Assembly (NCBI GenBank): GCA_963817335.1
Contig: CAWFNX010000001.1
Coordinates: 496,001 to 560,000 of the forward strand
Source of the DNA: AV40 sp963817335
Lineage (GTDB): Bacteria; Verrucomicrobiota; Verrucomicrobiia; Chthoniobacterales; UBA10450
Length of the DNA: 64,000 bases
Reading direction: 5' to 3'
Below, in pieces: positions 23,203 to 30,901 of the stretch. A program made the position numbers and the translations under genes. The notes under the pieces are model-generated. The model was not told where the DNA came from and did not search any database. It saw only the letters and a list, made by a program, of their open reading frames with translations. Positions within the stretch are counted from its first letter, which is position 1, and each line of letters begins with the position of its first letter.

Positions 23203-24210
23203 TTACTTCGTGCGCTTGAATTTTCCGGTGAACAAATAATTCATCACCAACGTCGTGAGGTAGGACGCGACCCTAAAATCCTGTTGTGGATCGTCATTTT
23301 GTACGCGCAAGCCAAGCTCGTCGCTCCGATCGATCAGTCGGGCTAGCAGTTTGTTCACCCGAAACTTTTTCTCGTTGGTAAATTGGGCGACCGAGTTCAT
23401 CAAACGTCGCCGGCGCTGCCGAAGATAACTACCGGCTTTGATCCCGGTCGGCGCCGAAAACAATTGCCGAAGATCGACGTCGTAGAACCCGGGATACTGT
23501 TCTTCGTAAAGTTTTCGTTTCCTCGCGTAGTAAGTCTTCAGCTTAACGTTGAGAAAATTATAATCAGCCACCCGATACTTCGGCAGGTTCGTCGGCGGCT
23601 TGCCGGCGAGCGATTTCATCAGCTCGTCCACGTACTCGAGTTTGTTTAGCGCTTTCCAACCGGCATAGCGCTTCCTCCAATCGAAATCCGGGGTCAGCCA
23701 GATCGCGAATGTCTCGGCAAAATCTTCATCCGGATGCGCCTGGGCGTACCAATCGTCCAGATGCATCACGTAACTGCGACTGAACGGGCGCGGCCGATAA
23801 AAACTCGGAGTCTCCTCGTCCGACGTTTGCCCGAAAAGTTGCTGCCAGCGTTTCTTTCGAGTGAGGCGGTAGGCGTACATGTACGCGTGACCGGCCTCGT
23901 GCCGCATCAGTTTCATGAACCATTCCGGCGTTTCGCCTTCCACTTCGAGCATCATGCTTCGCTCAAGGGCCCGGAGCCGGTCGTGGACCAGGAAAAACGG
24001 AACGAAGATTGCCGGGATCCCGATCGGGACAAACCATTCATCGCCGATGTGGGTTGGGGGATGAAACGCGAGCCCCTTGGCCGAGAGCTCATTATATAGT
24101 TGCTGGATCAGCGGCTGGAGCGGCGTGCCCTCGAGCCGCAACCCGAGCTTCGAAATCCGCCACTCGAGCAGTTCTTCGTCACTTAATCCGGCCCAATCAT
24201 TGGGATCCAT
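23203..24210 (-). CDS. Putative zinc-binding metallopeptidase (HEAGH)
   Basis: A 335-residue protein beginning MDPNDWAGLSDEELLEWRISKLGLRLEGTPLQPLIQQLYNELSAKGL. It has the zinc motif HEAGHAYMYAYRLT, with DEDFAETFAIWL downstream as the likely third-ligand segment, as in zincins. No signal peptide is visible, so it is probably cytosolic. The C-terminal half is Arg/Lys-rich with helices. It is the first gene of a two-gene unit with the ATP-grasp ligase (4 bp gap), a pairing I consider characteristic but cannot assign to a pathway. Confidence 0.85.
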   Translation of the reverse strand: MDPNDWAGLSDEELLEWRISKLGLRLEGTPLQPLIQQLYNELSAKGLAFHPPTHIGDEWFVPIGIPAIFVPFFLVHDRLRALERSMMLEVEGETPEWFMKLMRHEAGHAYMYAYRLTRKKRWQQLFGQTSDEETPSFYRPRPFSRSYVMHLDDWYAQAHPDEDFAETFAIWLTPDFDWRKRYAGWKALNKLEYVDELMKSLAGKPPTNLPKYRVADYNFLNVKLKTYYARKRKLYEEQYPGFYDVDLRQLFSAPTGIKAGSYLRQRRRRLMNSVAQFTNEKKFRVNKLLARLIDRSDELGLRVQNDDPQQDFRVASYLTTLVMNYLFTGKFKRTK

Positions 24211-24588
24211 TTAGGAAGGGGTCAATGGAACGGATTCTGCCTCAACGCCTCAACAATCTCAACTTCTGCCGGAGGCCCAGTCCGGGGTTTCCATTCGGGA
24301 TAGTCTTAGGCCCTTTGCGCCAACCGCTCAATGTCTCTTCTTTCTTCGGCTATTCTGCCAGCGCCACGCTGACCTGATGATGTGATCGTTTGACAAATCG
24401 CCGAACTCGTCGATAGAGAGGGCCCGTTCGCTGCGGCGAATGGTCGTCAGAAGTCCGCGCGTCCCCAAAAGACTAGCGCGCCGGGGCTGTTCCGAACCGA
24501 ACTAAAAGCTGCATTCCAGCGGCTTTCGGCACGCGAACGGCTGCTCCACCCGAGGACTCGACAACATCGGAGCCACGCTTGGGACACC
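24211..24588. other. Intergenic region between the zincin-like and 3D-domain genes
   Basis: 378 bp with no supportable gene. It contains a short degenerate GTTGAG-type array on the minus strand (about 24239-24263) and the 18-bp element at 24528-24545. It must hold divergent promoters; I could not identify a clear -35/-10 pair. Confidence 0.6.
24528..24545 (+). promoter_or_regulatory. Repeated 18-bp element GGCACGCRAACGGCTGCT, copy 1
   Basis: It lies 43 bp upstream of the 3D-domain gene start. A second copy, differing by one base, is at 25115-25132 upstream of a tiny membrane-protein gene. Both have GG-N10-GC spacing, as in sigma-54 promoters, but lack the TTGC at -12, so a sigma-54 role is doubtful. 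Confidence 0.4.
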
Positions 24589-24993
24589 ATGAAACTATCT
24601 TACACGATTTTATTTTTGCTATCGCTAGCAACGACCGCTTTCGCGCGCGAGGAGTCGGTCCTTGCCCGCGTGACCAGTTATTGGGCGAGTGAGGGCTCTA
24701 AATTCGCCAGTACCGGCCGACGACTGCGCCCCGGCCATTGCGCCGTCGATCCGAAACGAATTCCGTACGGCAGCAAAGTTGTTTTCCCCGATGCCGTCTG
24801 CACCGCGGTGGATACCGGAACGGCGGTTGTCAGTCGAAAAGCCGCGCGTCTATGCGGCCGGACCGCGAGCCAACTCAAAGCCATCGTGGTCGACCGATTT
24901 TTTGATACCAAACGAGAAGCAGAGGAGTGGTCGAACGCGCATTCCGAATTCATGATGCTCCGAGTTGTTTCGCCCGGTTCCGCTCAGAACTGA
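24589..24993 (+). CDS. Secreted 3D-domain protein
   Basis: A 134-residue protein with signal peptide MKLSYTILFLLSLATTAFA followed by a complete 3D domain, named for three Asp residues: VLARVTSYWASEG, HCAVDPKRIPYGSKVVFPDAV, CTAVDTGTAVVSR and IVVDRFFDTKREAEEWSNA. The domain is the double-psi beta-barrel end of MltA/RlpA-related cell-wall hydrolases such as lytic transglycosylases, where the Asp residues act in catalysis. The Cys pair (HC, VC, LC) may form disulphides. No peptidoglycan-binding domain is present, so a stand-alone periplasmic enzyme is inferred. Confidence 0.82.
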   Translation: MKLSYTILFLLSLATTAFAREESVLARVTSYWASEGSKFASTGRRLRPGHCAVDPKRIPYGSKVVFPDAVCTAVDTGTAVVSRKAARLCGRTASQLKAIVVDRFFDTKREAEEWSNAHSEFMMLRVVSPGSAQN

Positions 24994-25114
24994 GAGTGCC
25001 GTGGCCAATTGCGAGGCTCTTGCAGCGGCGATAATGCGGTGGTCAAAATATTCATAATTGTTTCTCTCACGGCGAGAGGGAGTTATGACTGGAAATGCTT
25101 TGGTCCGTTAGACA

Positions 25115-25132
25115 GGCACGCAAACGGCTGCT
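25115..25132 (+). promoter_or_regulatory. Repeated 18-bp element GGCACGCRAACGGCTGCT, copy 2
   Basis: 17 of 18 positions match copy 1 at 24528. It lies 211 bp before the start of the tiny membrane protein at 25344. Function unknown. Confidence 0.4.
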
Positions 25133-25174
25133 AAATAGGTAGAGATGAATCTGATCGACTTACCGACTCGCATT

Positions 25175-25190
25175 GTTCGCCTCGGCGAAC
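25175..25190. promoter_or_regulatory. Perfect 16-bp palindrome, possible operator
   Basis: GTTCGCCTCGGCGAAC has two 8-base halves that are exact reverse complements and is not followed by a T-tract, so it is more operator-like than terminator-like. It lies 153 bp upstream of the tiny membrane-protein gene. Confidence 0.35.
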
Positions 25191-25343
25191 AGGCTGAGTA
25201 AAGGCTGCTCGATCTCGCCAAGTTGGAGCCCGCACTTTCGCGGCACCCCAGTGGTCGAATCTCAAACCACGCGCGGGTTTTTGCGCCGGTATCCCGAACC
25301 GCATTCGGGGAAGACCTTAACAATTTACAAATACTTACAATTT

Positions 25344-25607
25344 ATGAAGCCAACACCTCAAATTAGAAACAAGACCGGTTTTCCGTTAACCGATTGCAAT
25401 TATCAGCCGACCGGGGATGCAAATATCGCCGGCGATCGATCATTGGAGAAGTTGACCGGTTTACGCAAACTGAGTAGCGATTTCATCGGCACGGAAATGG
25501 TCCGCGATTTTGCCATGGAATTTTCAGCGTTCACGGTGATCGGATTGATTTCAGCCTGGCCGATTTGCCTGAGCATCATGGCCATCGCCCGACTGCTTTG
25601 GAGCTAA
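25344..25607 (+). CDS. Tiny C-terminally anchored membrane protein, FP[LF]x[DE]xNYQ family (copy B)
   Basis: An 87-residue protein. After MKPTPQIRNK comes GFPLTDCNYQ, then a polar middle with RSLEKLTGLRKLSSDFIGTEMVRDF, then one hydrophobic helix, FTVIGLISAWPICLSIMAIARLL. The MKPT start, FP-x-x-D/E-x-NYQ motif and late single helix match copy D at 33933-34208, with LEKLTG corresponding to LENLTG there. The frame is open upstream to 25173, but the shared MKP start fixes ATG 25344. It is followed 4 bp later by a partner with a related membrane end (FTLIAGLCAWPI). Function unknown. Confidence 0.8.
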   Translation: MKPTPQIRNKTGFPLTDCNYQPTGDANIAGDRSLEKLTGLRKLSSDFIGTEMVRDFAMEFSAFTVIGLISAWPICLSIMAIARLLWS

Positions 25608-25611
25608 CTCT

Positions 25612-25857
25612 GTGAGCCAGGGGCAAATAGGCGTTTTTCGTATCGGATTCGGCAAGGAACTAGCTGCTTTAGAGCCGATGAAATCAGCATCTGGATCCCA
25701 CAAACACGTCAGTTTTCACAGGTTAAGTGGTGCCTTTTTCGGAGACGAAGCAGTCCGCCATGAAGTTACCGATTTCCTGCTTTTCACGCTGATCGCGGGA
25801 CTCTGCGCATGGCCCATCGTGTCGATGGCCGTGGCGGTTTCTCACGTGATCGGATAA
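25612..25857 (+). CDS. Tiny membrane protein related to copy B (copy C)
   Basis: An 81-residue frame starting at GTG 25612, or 59 residues from ATG 25678 (MKSASGSHKHVSF). It lacks the FP-NYQ motif but its second half, RLSGAFFGDEAVRHEVTDFLLFTLIAGLCAWPIVSMAVAVSHVIG, parallels copy B (KLSSDFIGTEMVRDFAMEFSAFTVIGLISAWPICLSIMAIARLL) residue for residue. It therefore looks like a diverged tandem duplicate lacking the N-terminal motif. The 4-bp gap to copy B indicates coupled translation. Function unknown; an acting partner for copy B is possible. Confidence 0.72.
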   Translation: MSQGQIGVFRIGFGKELAALEPMKSASGSHKHVSFHRLSGAFFGDEAVRHEVTDFLLFTLIAGLCAWPIVSMAVAVSHVIG

Positions 25858-25902
25858 GTGGCGCACGCGAGCAACCGACACGGTTGCCCAAGATCCCCTG
25901 AG

Positions 25903-25968
25903 TTGTAGAGGCGCTTGTGCCAAGCGCCTGTTTGTTAATTTAGGTGCTTGATACAAGCACCTCTACAA
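25903..25968. repeat. REPIN-like nested palindrome 6
   Basis: Outer arms TTGTAGAGG and CCTCTACAA enclose AGGCGCTTG-tgc-CAAGCGCCT and AGGTGCTTG-ata-CAAGCACCT. A single related hairpin GCAACCG-aca-CGGTTGC lies just upstream (25871-25887). It ends 8 bp before the first candidate start of the CPBP protease gene, so it may have replaced that gene's original leader. Confidence 0.85.
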
Positions 25969-25976
25969 CGCTTTGA

Positions 25977-26672
25977 TTGTTGTTCGTGCGTTCGACGAAA
26001 TTTCTTTTCCTGATCGAAGTGCTCGTCATTGCGACGATCTTTCACCTCGATTACATCGGTCTACTTCCGGTCAGCAAAGTGCCGTACCTCTTTCTGCTCG
26101 GCTGGATCTCGATCAGATTGCGCGGGCTTCGTTGGAAAGACGTCGGCTTAAATTGTGAGCCGGCGTTGCCGTTAACAAAAATCCTCTTTATTGGCCTCGC
26201 CGCTGGAATCGGAATGGAGGCGCTCGAACTTTTCGCAACTCAACCGTTGCTCACGAAGCTTTTTCATCAGGGCCCTGATCTGCACCAATACCAGCGGCTC
26301 GTCGGAGATACGAAGCTGCTGATCTTGGGAATCGTTCTGTCGTGGGTGCTGGCCGCCTTTGGCGAAGAAACCGTTTATCGCGGATATCTTACCAATCGTG
26401 TCGCGGAAATTTTCGGGACATCGAAGAACGCCTGGATAGTCGCGGCGGTTCTTGTAACCTTGCTGTTCGGCTTTGCCCATTTCTCCCAGGGTCCAACTGG
26501 AGTCACCGAAAACTTCATCGACGGCGCGATTCTGGCCGGGCTTTATTTTGCCACCGGCAGAAATTTGATTGCGCCGATCATCGCTCACGGCATTCAAGAT
26601 ACGGTCGACGTCGTTCTGATTTATCTCGGCTGGTATCCGGGCTTTCAGCAGTCAATCTCGCTGCCGACCTGA
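25977..26672 (+). CDS. CPBP (CAAX/Abi) family intramembrane metalloprotease
   Basis: A 231-residue multi-helix membrane protein with the family motifs FGEETVYRGYLTNRV (paired Glu and later Arg), FGFAHFSQGPTG (the zinc-binding His segment) and IIAHGIQDTVDVVLIY. Members cleave within or next to membrane helices, process prenylated proteins or bacteriocin-like peptides, or give immunity to them. No ATG is available; TTG 25977 or GTG 25986 is the likely start, with a REPIN-like element immediately upstream. Its closeness to two single-helix proteins makes them candidate substrates or partners, which is inference. Confidence 0.85.
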   Translation: MLFVRSTKFLFLIEVLVIATIFHLDYIGLLPVSKVPYLFLLGWISIRLRGLRWKDVGLNCEPALPLTKILFIGLAAGIGMEALELFATQPLLTKLFHQGPDLHQYQRLVGDTKLLILGIVLSWVLAAFGEETVYRGYLTNRVAEIFGTSKNAWIVAAVLVTLLFGFAHFSQGPTGVTENFIDGAILAGLYFATGRNLIAPIIAHGIQDTVDVVLIYLGWYPGFQQSISLPT

Positions 26673-26704
26673 CGAAGTTTTTGTTCCGAAAACGAACAGA
26701 AAAA

Positions 26705-26719
26705 TCCCATTTACGGGAC
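26705..26719. promoter_or_regulatory. Candidate upstream activator site for the sigma-54 promoter
   Basis: TCCCATTTACGGGAC contains inverted TCCC/GGGA half-sites and matches the element at 33718-33732 at 13 of 15 positions. It lies about 79 bp upstream of the sigma-54 -24 element, a normal distance for an NtrC-type activator. Confidence 0.5.
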
Positions 26720-26796
26720 GATCACGAATTTGTCGCGAAAAGTGCTCGCTTCGTAATTCGTTAATTGCCTGCAGTTTGCGGTTGAAACATTCGCCT

Positions 26797-26813
26797 TGGC
26801 ATGTTGCTTGCAT
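26797..26813 (+). promoter_or_regulatory. Sigma-54 promoter of the LolA-like/sortilin unit
   Basis: TGGCATGTTGCTTGCAT has the -24 GG and -12 GC exactly 10 bases apart, with TTGC at -12. It is intergenic and 55 bp before the start codon. Together with the upstream TCCC-N7-GGGAC site it looks like a sigma-54 control region. Confidence 0.75.
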
Positions 26814-26865
26814 GCTGAGTTGACGCGGGCACACCTCTGCCCATTTGTTTTCAACCTCATTATTC

Positions 26866-27628
26866 ATGCAATTACGTTTCGCAGTCACGCTCGTGGCGGC
26901 GGCGCTTATCGCGCCCGCTGCTTTCACTCAGGAAATGCCGGCGACCGCTCCAACTCTGGATGAGTTGGTCGCAAAAAATATCGAAGCCAAAGGCGGCGCT
27001 CAGGCGCTCCATGCGCTCCAAGATCTTCGACGCACCGGCACGATGCTGGTGAACGAAGGCAAAATCCAACTCGCTTACACTCAGATTAAAAAGCGTCCGC
27101 TCGAAGTTCGCACTGAAGCGACGTTACAGGGAATGACGGCGGTGCAGGCGTTTGACGGAAAAGACGGCTGGCAGATTTCACCGTTTCAAGGCCGCAAAGA
27201 TCCCGAGCGAATGTCGGCCGATGACATCAAAGCGTTGATGGAAGATGCCGAGATGGACGGGCCATTGGTCGATTGGAAAGAGAAAGGGAGCACGCTCGAA
27301 TATCTCGGCACCGAGGATGTCGACGGAACGCAGGCCTACAAGATCAAGGTCACGCGCAAAAACGGGGACGTGAATTTTGTTTATCTCGATCCGGACCATT
27401 TTCTCGAGATCCGAATTTTGACTCAGCGAGTCCAGCAAGGCGCGTTGGTCGAAACGGAAACCGACCTCGGGCGATTACGAGAAAGTAAACGGCGTGTTTG
27501 TTCCAACTTCAATCGACGCCGGAGGCAAAGGCGATTCGGACAAACAAAAAATCGTCATCGATAAGGCGGAGGGAAATGTGCCGGTCGACGACTCAATTTT
27601 CCATTTTCCCACAACTCCAGCGAAATAA
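26866..27628 (+). CDS. LolA-like outer-membrane lipoprotein-sorting family protein (frameshifted)
   Basis: About 253 residues once repaired. It has a signal peptide (MQLRFAVTLVAAALIAPAAFTQ) and a LolA/LppX-like beta fold: LDELVAKNIEAKGGAQALHALQDLRRTGTM, MTAVQAFDGKDGWQISPFQGR, VYLDPDHFLEIRILTQRV. The uninterrupted frame turns into Arg-rich nonsense near 27470. Removing one G from GGG at 27469-27471 continues as GDYEKVNGVFVPTSIDAGG and ends at TAA 27626-27628. ATG 26866 is preferred over TTG 26845. The sortilin-like gene follows 9 bp later, so both are served by the sigma-54 promoter. Confidence 0.8.
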
Positions 27629-27637
27629 TCTACTCTC

Positions 27638-30600
27638 ATGCGTCTATTAAAATTTCTTGCAGTCATCACGTTTTGCGGTTCGGCGTTCGCCCAGCAGCCG
27701 GCTTCGCCGCCGTTTAGTTCAGCGACAATTTCCGGTCTCGGCGCGCGCAATATTGGTTCGGCAGCGATGAGCGGACGAATCTCGGCTATCGCCGGGGCGC
27801 GCGAGCCATCCGGAAAAATTGATCTTTTCGTCGGCGCGGCCAGCGGCGGGGTTTGGAAATCCGACGACCAGGGGACGCGTTATCGGCCGGTGTTCGATGA
27901 GCAGGCGGTGCAATCGATCGGCGCAATCGCCCTCGATCCGAAAAATGCCAAGAATGTCTGGGTCGGCACCGGGGAATCTTGGACGCGCAATAGCGTGTCG
28001 ATCGGCGACGGCATTTATAAATCGACCGATGGCGGCGAAACCTGGACCAAAGCCGGTCTGAACAAGTCGGAGCGGATTTCGAAGATTCGGGTCAGTCCGA
28101 CGAACAGCGACACAGTTTACGTTGCAGTTCCAGGCGCGTTGTGGAGCGATTCCGCCGACCGCGGTCTCTACAAAACGACCGACGGCGGCAAGACCTGGAA
28201 CCAGGTTCTCAAAGGCGCAAATCTTTCGACCGGTTGCACCGACCTCGCGATCGATCCGACAAACTCGGAGACGATGTTTGCCTGCATGTGGGATTTCCGG
28301 CGCAAAGGCTGGGAATATCGCTCTGGCGGCGACGGCCCGGACAAACCTTCCGCCAGCGGATTGTTCCGATCGAATGACGGGGGCAACACCTGGACCGAGA
28401 TCACGCCGGACAAGAACAAAGGTTTTCCGAAAAAGCCCTATGGCCGGCTCGCGGTTGCGATTGCCCCTTCCAACGCGAAGCGCATTTATTGTTTTGTTGA
28501 ATCGCCAAACAGCGCGCTCTTCGTTTCCGATGACGGCGGAGCGACCTGGCAGGAGCGCGACAAAAGCCAGTGGATGGTGTGGCGTCCGTTCTATTTCGCC
28601 AACCTGATTGTCGATCCAGAAAATCCGGACCGCCTGTTCAAAACCGACGGCGCTCTGATCATGAGTGAAGACGCCGGCAAGAGTTTTTCCACGGTCGGCG
28701 GTTTCAACGGTGCGCACGGGGACGTGCACGATGTTTGGATCGATTCGACCAATCCACAAACCGTGTTCAGCGGAGACGATGGTGGAATGTGGTATTCCTA
28801 CAACGGCGGCAGCAAATGGTGGAAGGCCGACAATTTGCCCGTCTCGCAGTTTTATCACGTGAGCGTCGACGACAACGATCCGTATCAGGTTTACGGCGGG
28901 TTGCAGGACAACAGTTCGTGGGTCGGTCAATCACAATATCCCGGCGGCATTACCAACCATCAGTGGGAAAACATGTTCAACGGCGATGGGTTCTGGATGT
29001 TTCCCGATCCGTCCGATCCCGATTATCTCTACGCCGAATATCAGGGTGGCAATATTGGCCGGGTGAATCGAAAGACCCACGAAGCGCGCAACATTCAGCC
29101 GACCCCAAACTACAAGGAAAAGCTGCGCTGGAATTGGAACACGCCGATCGCTCTTTCGCCTAACGAAAAGGGAACAATCTACATCGGAGCGCAGTTTTTG
29201 TTTCGGTCGCGCGATCACGGCCAGACTTGGGAACGCATTTCGCCCGATCTGACCACAAACGATCCGCAAAAACAAAAGCAGGAGCAATCCGGCGGCGTGA
29301 CGATTGACAATTCGTCGGCTGAAATGCACACCACGATTTATTCGATCAGCGAATCGCCCAAGGACAAAAACCTGATCTGGGTCGGGACCGACGACGGAAA
29401 TGTTCAGCTCACTCGGGACAGCGGAAAGACCTGGAGCAACGTGAACGGCAACGTTTCCGGTTTACCGAAGAACTCGTGGGTGAATTGGATTCAAGCCAGC
29501 AATTTCGACGCGGGAACTGCCTATGCCGCGTTTGATCGCCACACTTTCGGCGATATGGCGCCGTATGTTTTTAAAACAACGGATTACGGCAAGACTTGGA
29601 CACCGTTGGTCACACCTAACGAGTCGAAAACTGTTCGCGGTTACTCTCATGTGATCAAGGAAGATGCGGTCAAACCGGATTTGCTGTTCCTTGGCACTGA
29701 GTTTGGGCTTTGGGTGTCGATCGATGGCGGAAAAAACTGGGCTCAATTCAAAGGCAACCATTTTCCCGCCGTCGCGGTGCGCGACCTGGCGGTCCAGTCG
29801 CGCGACAACGATCTCGTTCTGGCCACGCACGGCCGAGGAATATGGATCATTGATGACATCACCCCGTGGCGCGCGTTAACTCCGGAAATCCTGTCCCAGG
29901 AAGTCGCGTTTGTTTCGGCGCGCCCGGTGCAGGAACGAATTGAAGGCAGTGGCGGTTGGGCGAACGGGGCCGCAATGTTCGTCGGGGATAATCCGCCGGA
30001 CGCGGCCGTGATTAACTATTATCAGCGCGAGCGCCATCTTTTTGGAAAATTGAAGATCGAAGTGCTCGATTCCACCGGGCGGGTGCTGGATGAAATTCCG
30101 GCGAGCAAGCGGCCGGGGTTGAATCGGGTGATGTGGACCATGCGCGAGAAACCGCCGCGGGTCCCGCCGGCAGCGCAGATCGCCTTTGGTGGCACGCGCG
30201 GTGTCCGATTCGCGCCGGGCGAGTACACCGTTCGGCTGACGAAAAACGGAAAGACTTACGAAACGAAGTTTACCATCGGTCTTGATCGCCGGGCGAAGTT
30301 TAGCGAAGCGGACAAGAAAGCCCAATTCGACGCGGCGATGAAAGTCCGCGCTTTGTTCGATGATGAAAGCGCATTGATGGACCGCATTCTGTTGTTACGA
30401 CGGGAAGTGGCAAAGTCGGGCGAGGGATTTACCGGAAATGATCCGATGCTCAAAACCGTGAAGGATTTCGACGGAAGGATTGAAGCGGTTCGCAAGAAAA
30501 TTGTCGCCACCACCGAAGGCGGCGCGATCACTGGCGAAGAGCGAATCCGCGAGCATACCGATCAACTTTACGGCGCGCTTCTCAGCTACGAAGGCAAGCC

Positions 30601-30868
30601 CGGTGATTATCATCTGGCTTACATCGACACCCTGCGACGCGAGCTCGACGACGTGAGCAAGGATTTCGAGCAACTGCTGTCCAAAGATTTGCCGGCGTTC
30701 AACCAATCGCTGAAGGCCAAAGGGAAGCAGGAGATCGCCACCCCACCGGCAAAAATCGCGGTCAACGATGAACCTGTCGGCTCGGGTGGAGGTTTCGCGG
30801 CGTCACGAGATCCCGACCAAGTTGCCGGACCGGCCGTATTACCCGCGAATTTCCGCCTCCTGCATTGA
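27638..30868 (+). CDS. Exported sortilin/VPS10-type BNR-repeat protein
   Basis: A 1076-residue protein with signal peptide MRLLKFLAVITFCGSAFAQQ. At least eight Asp-box (BNR) motifs are visible, for example YKSTDGGETW, YKTTDGGKTW, FRSNDGGNTW, FVSDDGGATW, LTRDSGKTW, FKTTDYGKTW and WVSIDGGKNW, indicating a beta-propeller as in VPS10/sortilin and sialidase-like proteins. The C-terminal third (from about residue 750) holds a fibronectin-like EYTVRLTKNGKTYETKF strand pair and a helical end. These proteins are often annotated as glycosyl hydrolases, but no catalytic residues can be assigned. It is probably periplasmic or surface-bound. It is co-transcribed with the LolA-like gene (9 bp gap). Confidence 0.9.
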   Translation: MRLLKFLAVITFCGSAFAQQPASPPFSSATISGLGARNIGSAAMSGRISAIAGAREPSGKIDLFVGAASGGVWKSDDQGTRYRPVFDEQAVQSIGAIALDPKNAKNVWVGTGESWTRNSVSIGDGIYKSTDGGETWTKAGLNKSERISKIRVSPTNSDTVYVAVPGALWSDSADRGLYKTTDGGKTWNQVLKGANLSTGCTDLAIDPTNSETMFACMWDFRRKGWEYRSGGDGPDKPSASGLFRSNDGGNTWTEITPDKNKGFPKKPYGRLAVAIAPSNAKRIYCFVESPNSALFVSDDGGATWQERDKSQWMVWRPFYFANLIVDPENPDRLFKTDGALIMSEDAGKSFSTVGGFNGAHGDVHDVWIDSTNPQTVFSGDDGGMWYSYNGGSKWWKADNLPVSQFYHVSVDDNDPYQVYGGLQDNSSWVGQSQYPGGITNHQWENMFNGDGFWMFPDPSDPDYLYAEYQGGNIGRVNRKTHEARNIQPTPNYKEKLRWNWNTPIALSPNEKGTIYIGAQFLFRSRDHGQTWERISPDLTTNDPQKQKQEQSGGVTIDNSSAEMHTTIYSISESPKDKNLIWVGTDDGNVQLTRDSGKTWSNVNGNVSGLPKNSWVNWIQASNFDAGTAYAAFDRHTFGDMAPYVFKTTDYGKTWTPLVTPNESKTVRGYSHVIKEDAVKPDLLFLGTEFGLWVSIDGGKNWAQFKGNHFPAVAVRDLAVQSRDNDLVLATHGRGIWIIDDITPWRALTPEILSQEVAFVSARPVQERIEGSGGWANGAAMFVGDNPPDAAVINYYQRERHLFGKLKIEVLDSTGRVLDEIPASKRPGLNRVMWTMREKPPRVPPAAQIAFGGTRGVRFAPGEYTVRLTKNGKTYETKFTIGLDRRAKFSEADKKAQFDAAMKVRALFDDESALMDRILLLRREVAKSGEGFTGNDPMLKTVKDFDGRIEAVRKKIVATTEGGAITGEERIREHTDQLYGALLSYEGKPGDYHLAYIDTLRRELDDVSKDFEQLLSKDLPAFNQSLKAKGKQEIATPPAKIAVNDEPVGSGGGFAASRDPDQVAGPAVLPANFRLLH

Positions 30869-30901
30869 CAGTGTAGTAGATTCGCGGTTCAGAGTTAGCT
30901 C

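Larger units (their letters stand above)
24994..25343. other. Intergenic region upstream of the tiny membrane-protein pair
   Basis: 350 bp with no supportable gene. It contains the second copy of the 18-bp element (25115-25132) and a perfect 16-bp palindrome (25175-25190). No Shine-Dalgarno sequence precedes the downstream ATG. Confidence 0.6.

Noticed and set aside
24994..25343. A short minus-strand gene (25108-25323) before the tiny membrane proteins
   Set aside because: Its product is Arg/Ser-rich with no recognisable pattern, has no ribosome-binding site, and runs across the palindrome and repeat element.
27719..28930. A 403-codon minus-strand open frame
   Set aside because: It is antisense to the sortilin-like gene, whose Asp-box motifs and signal peptide prove the plus-strand frame.
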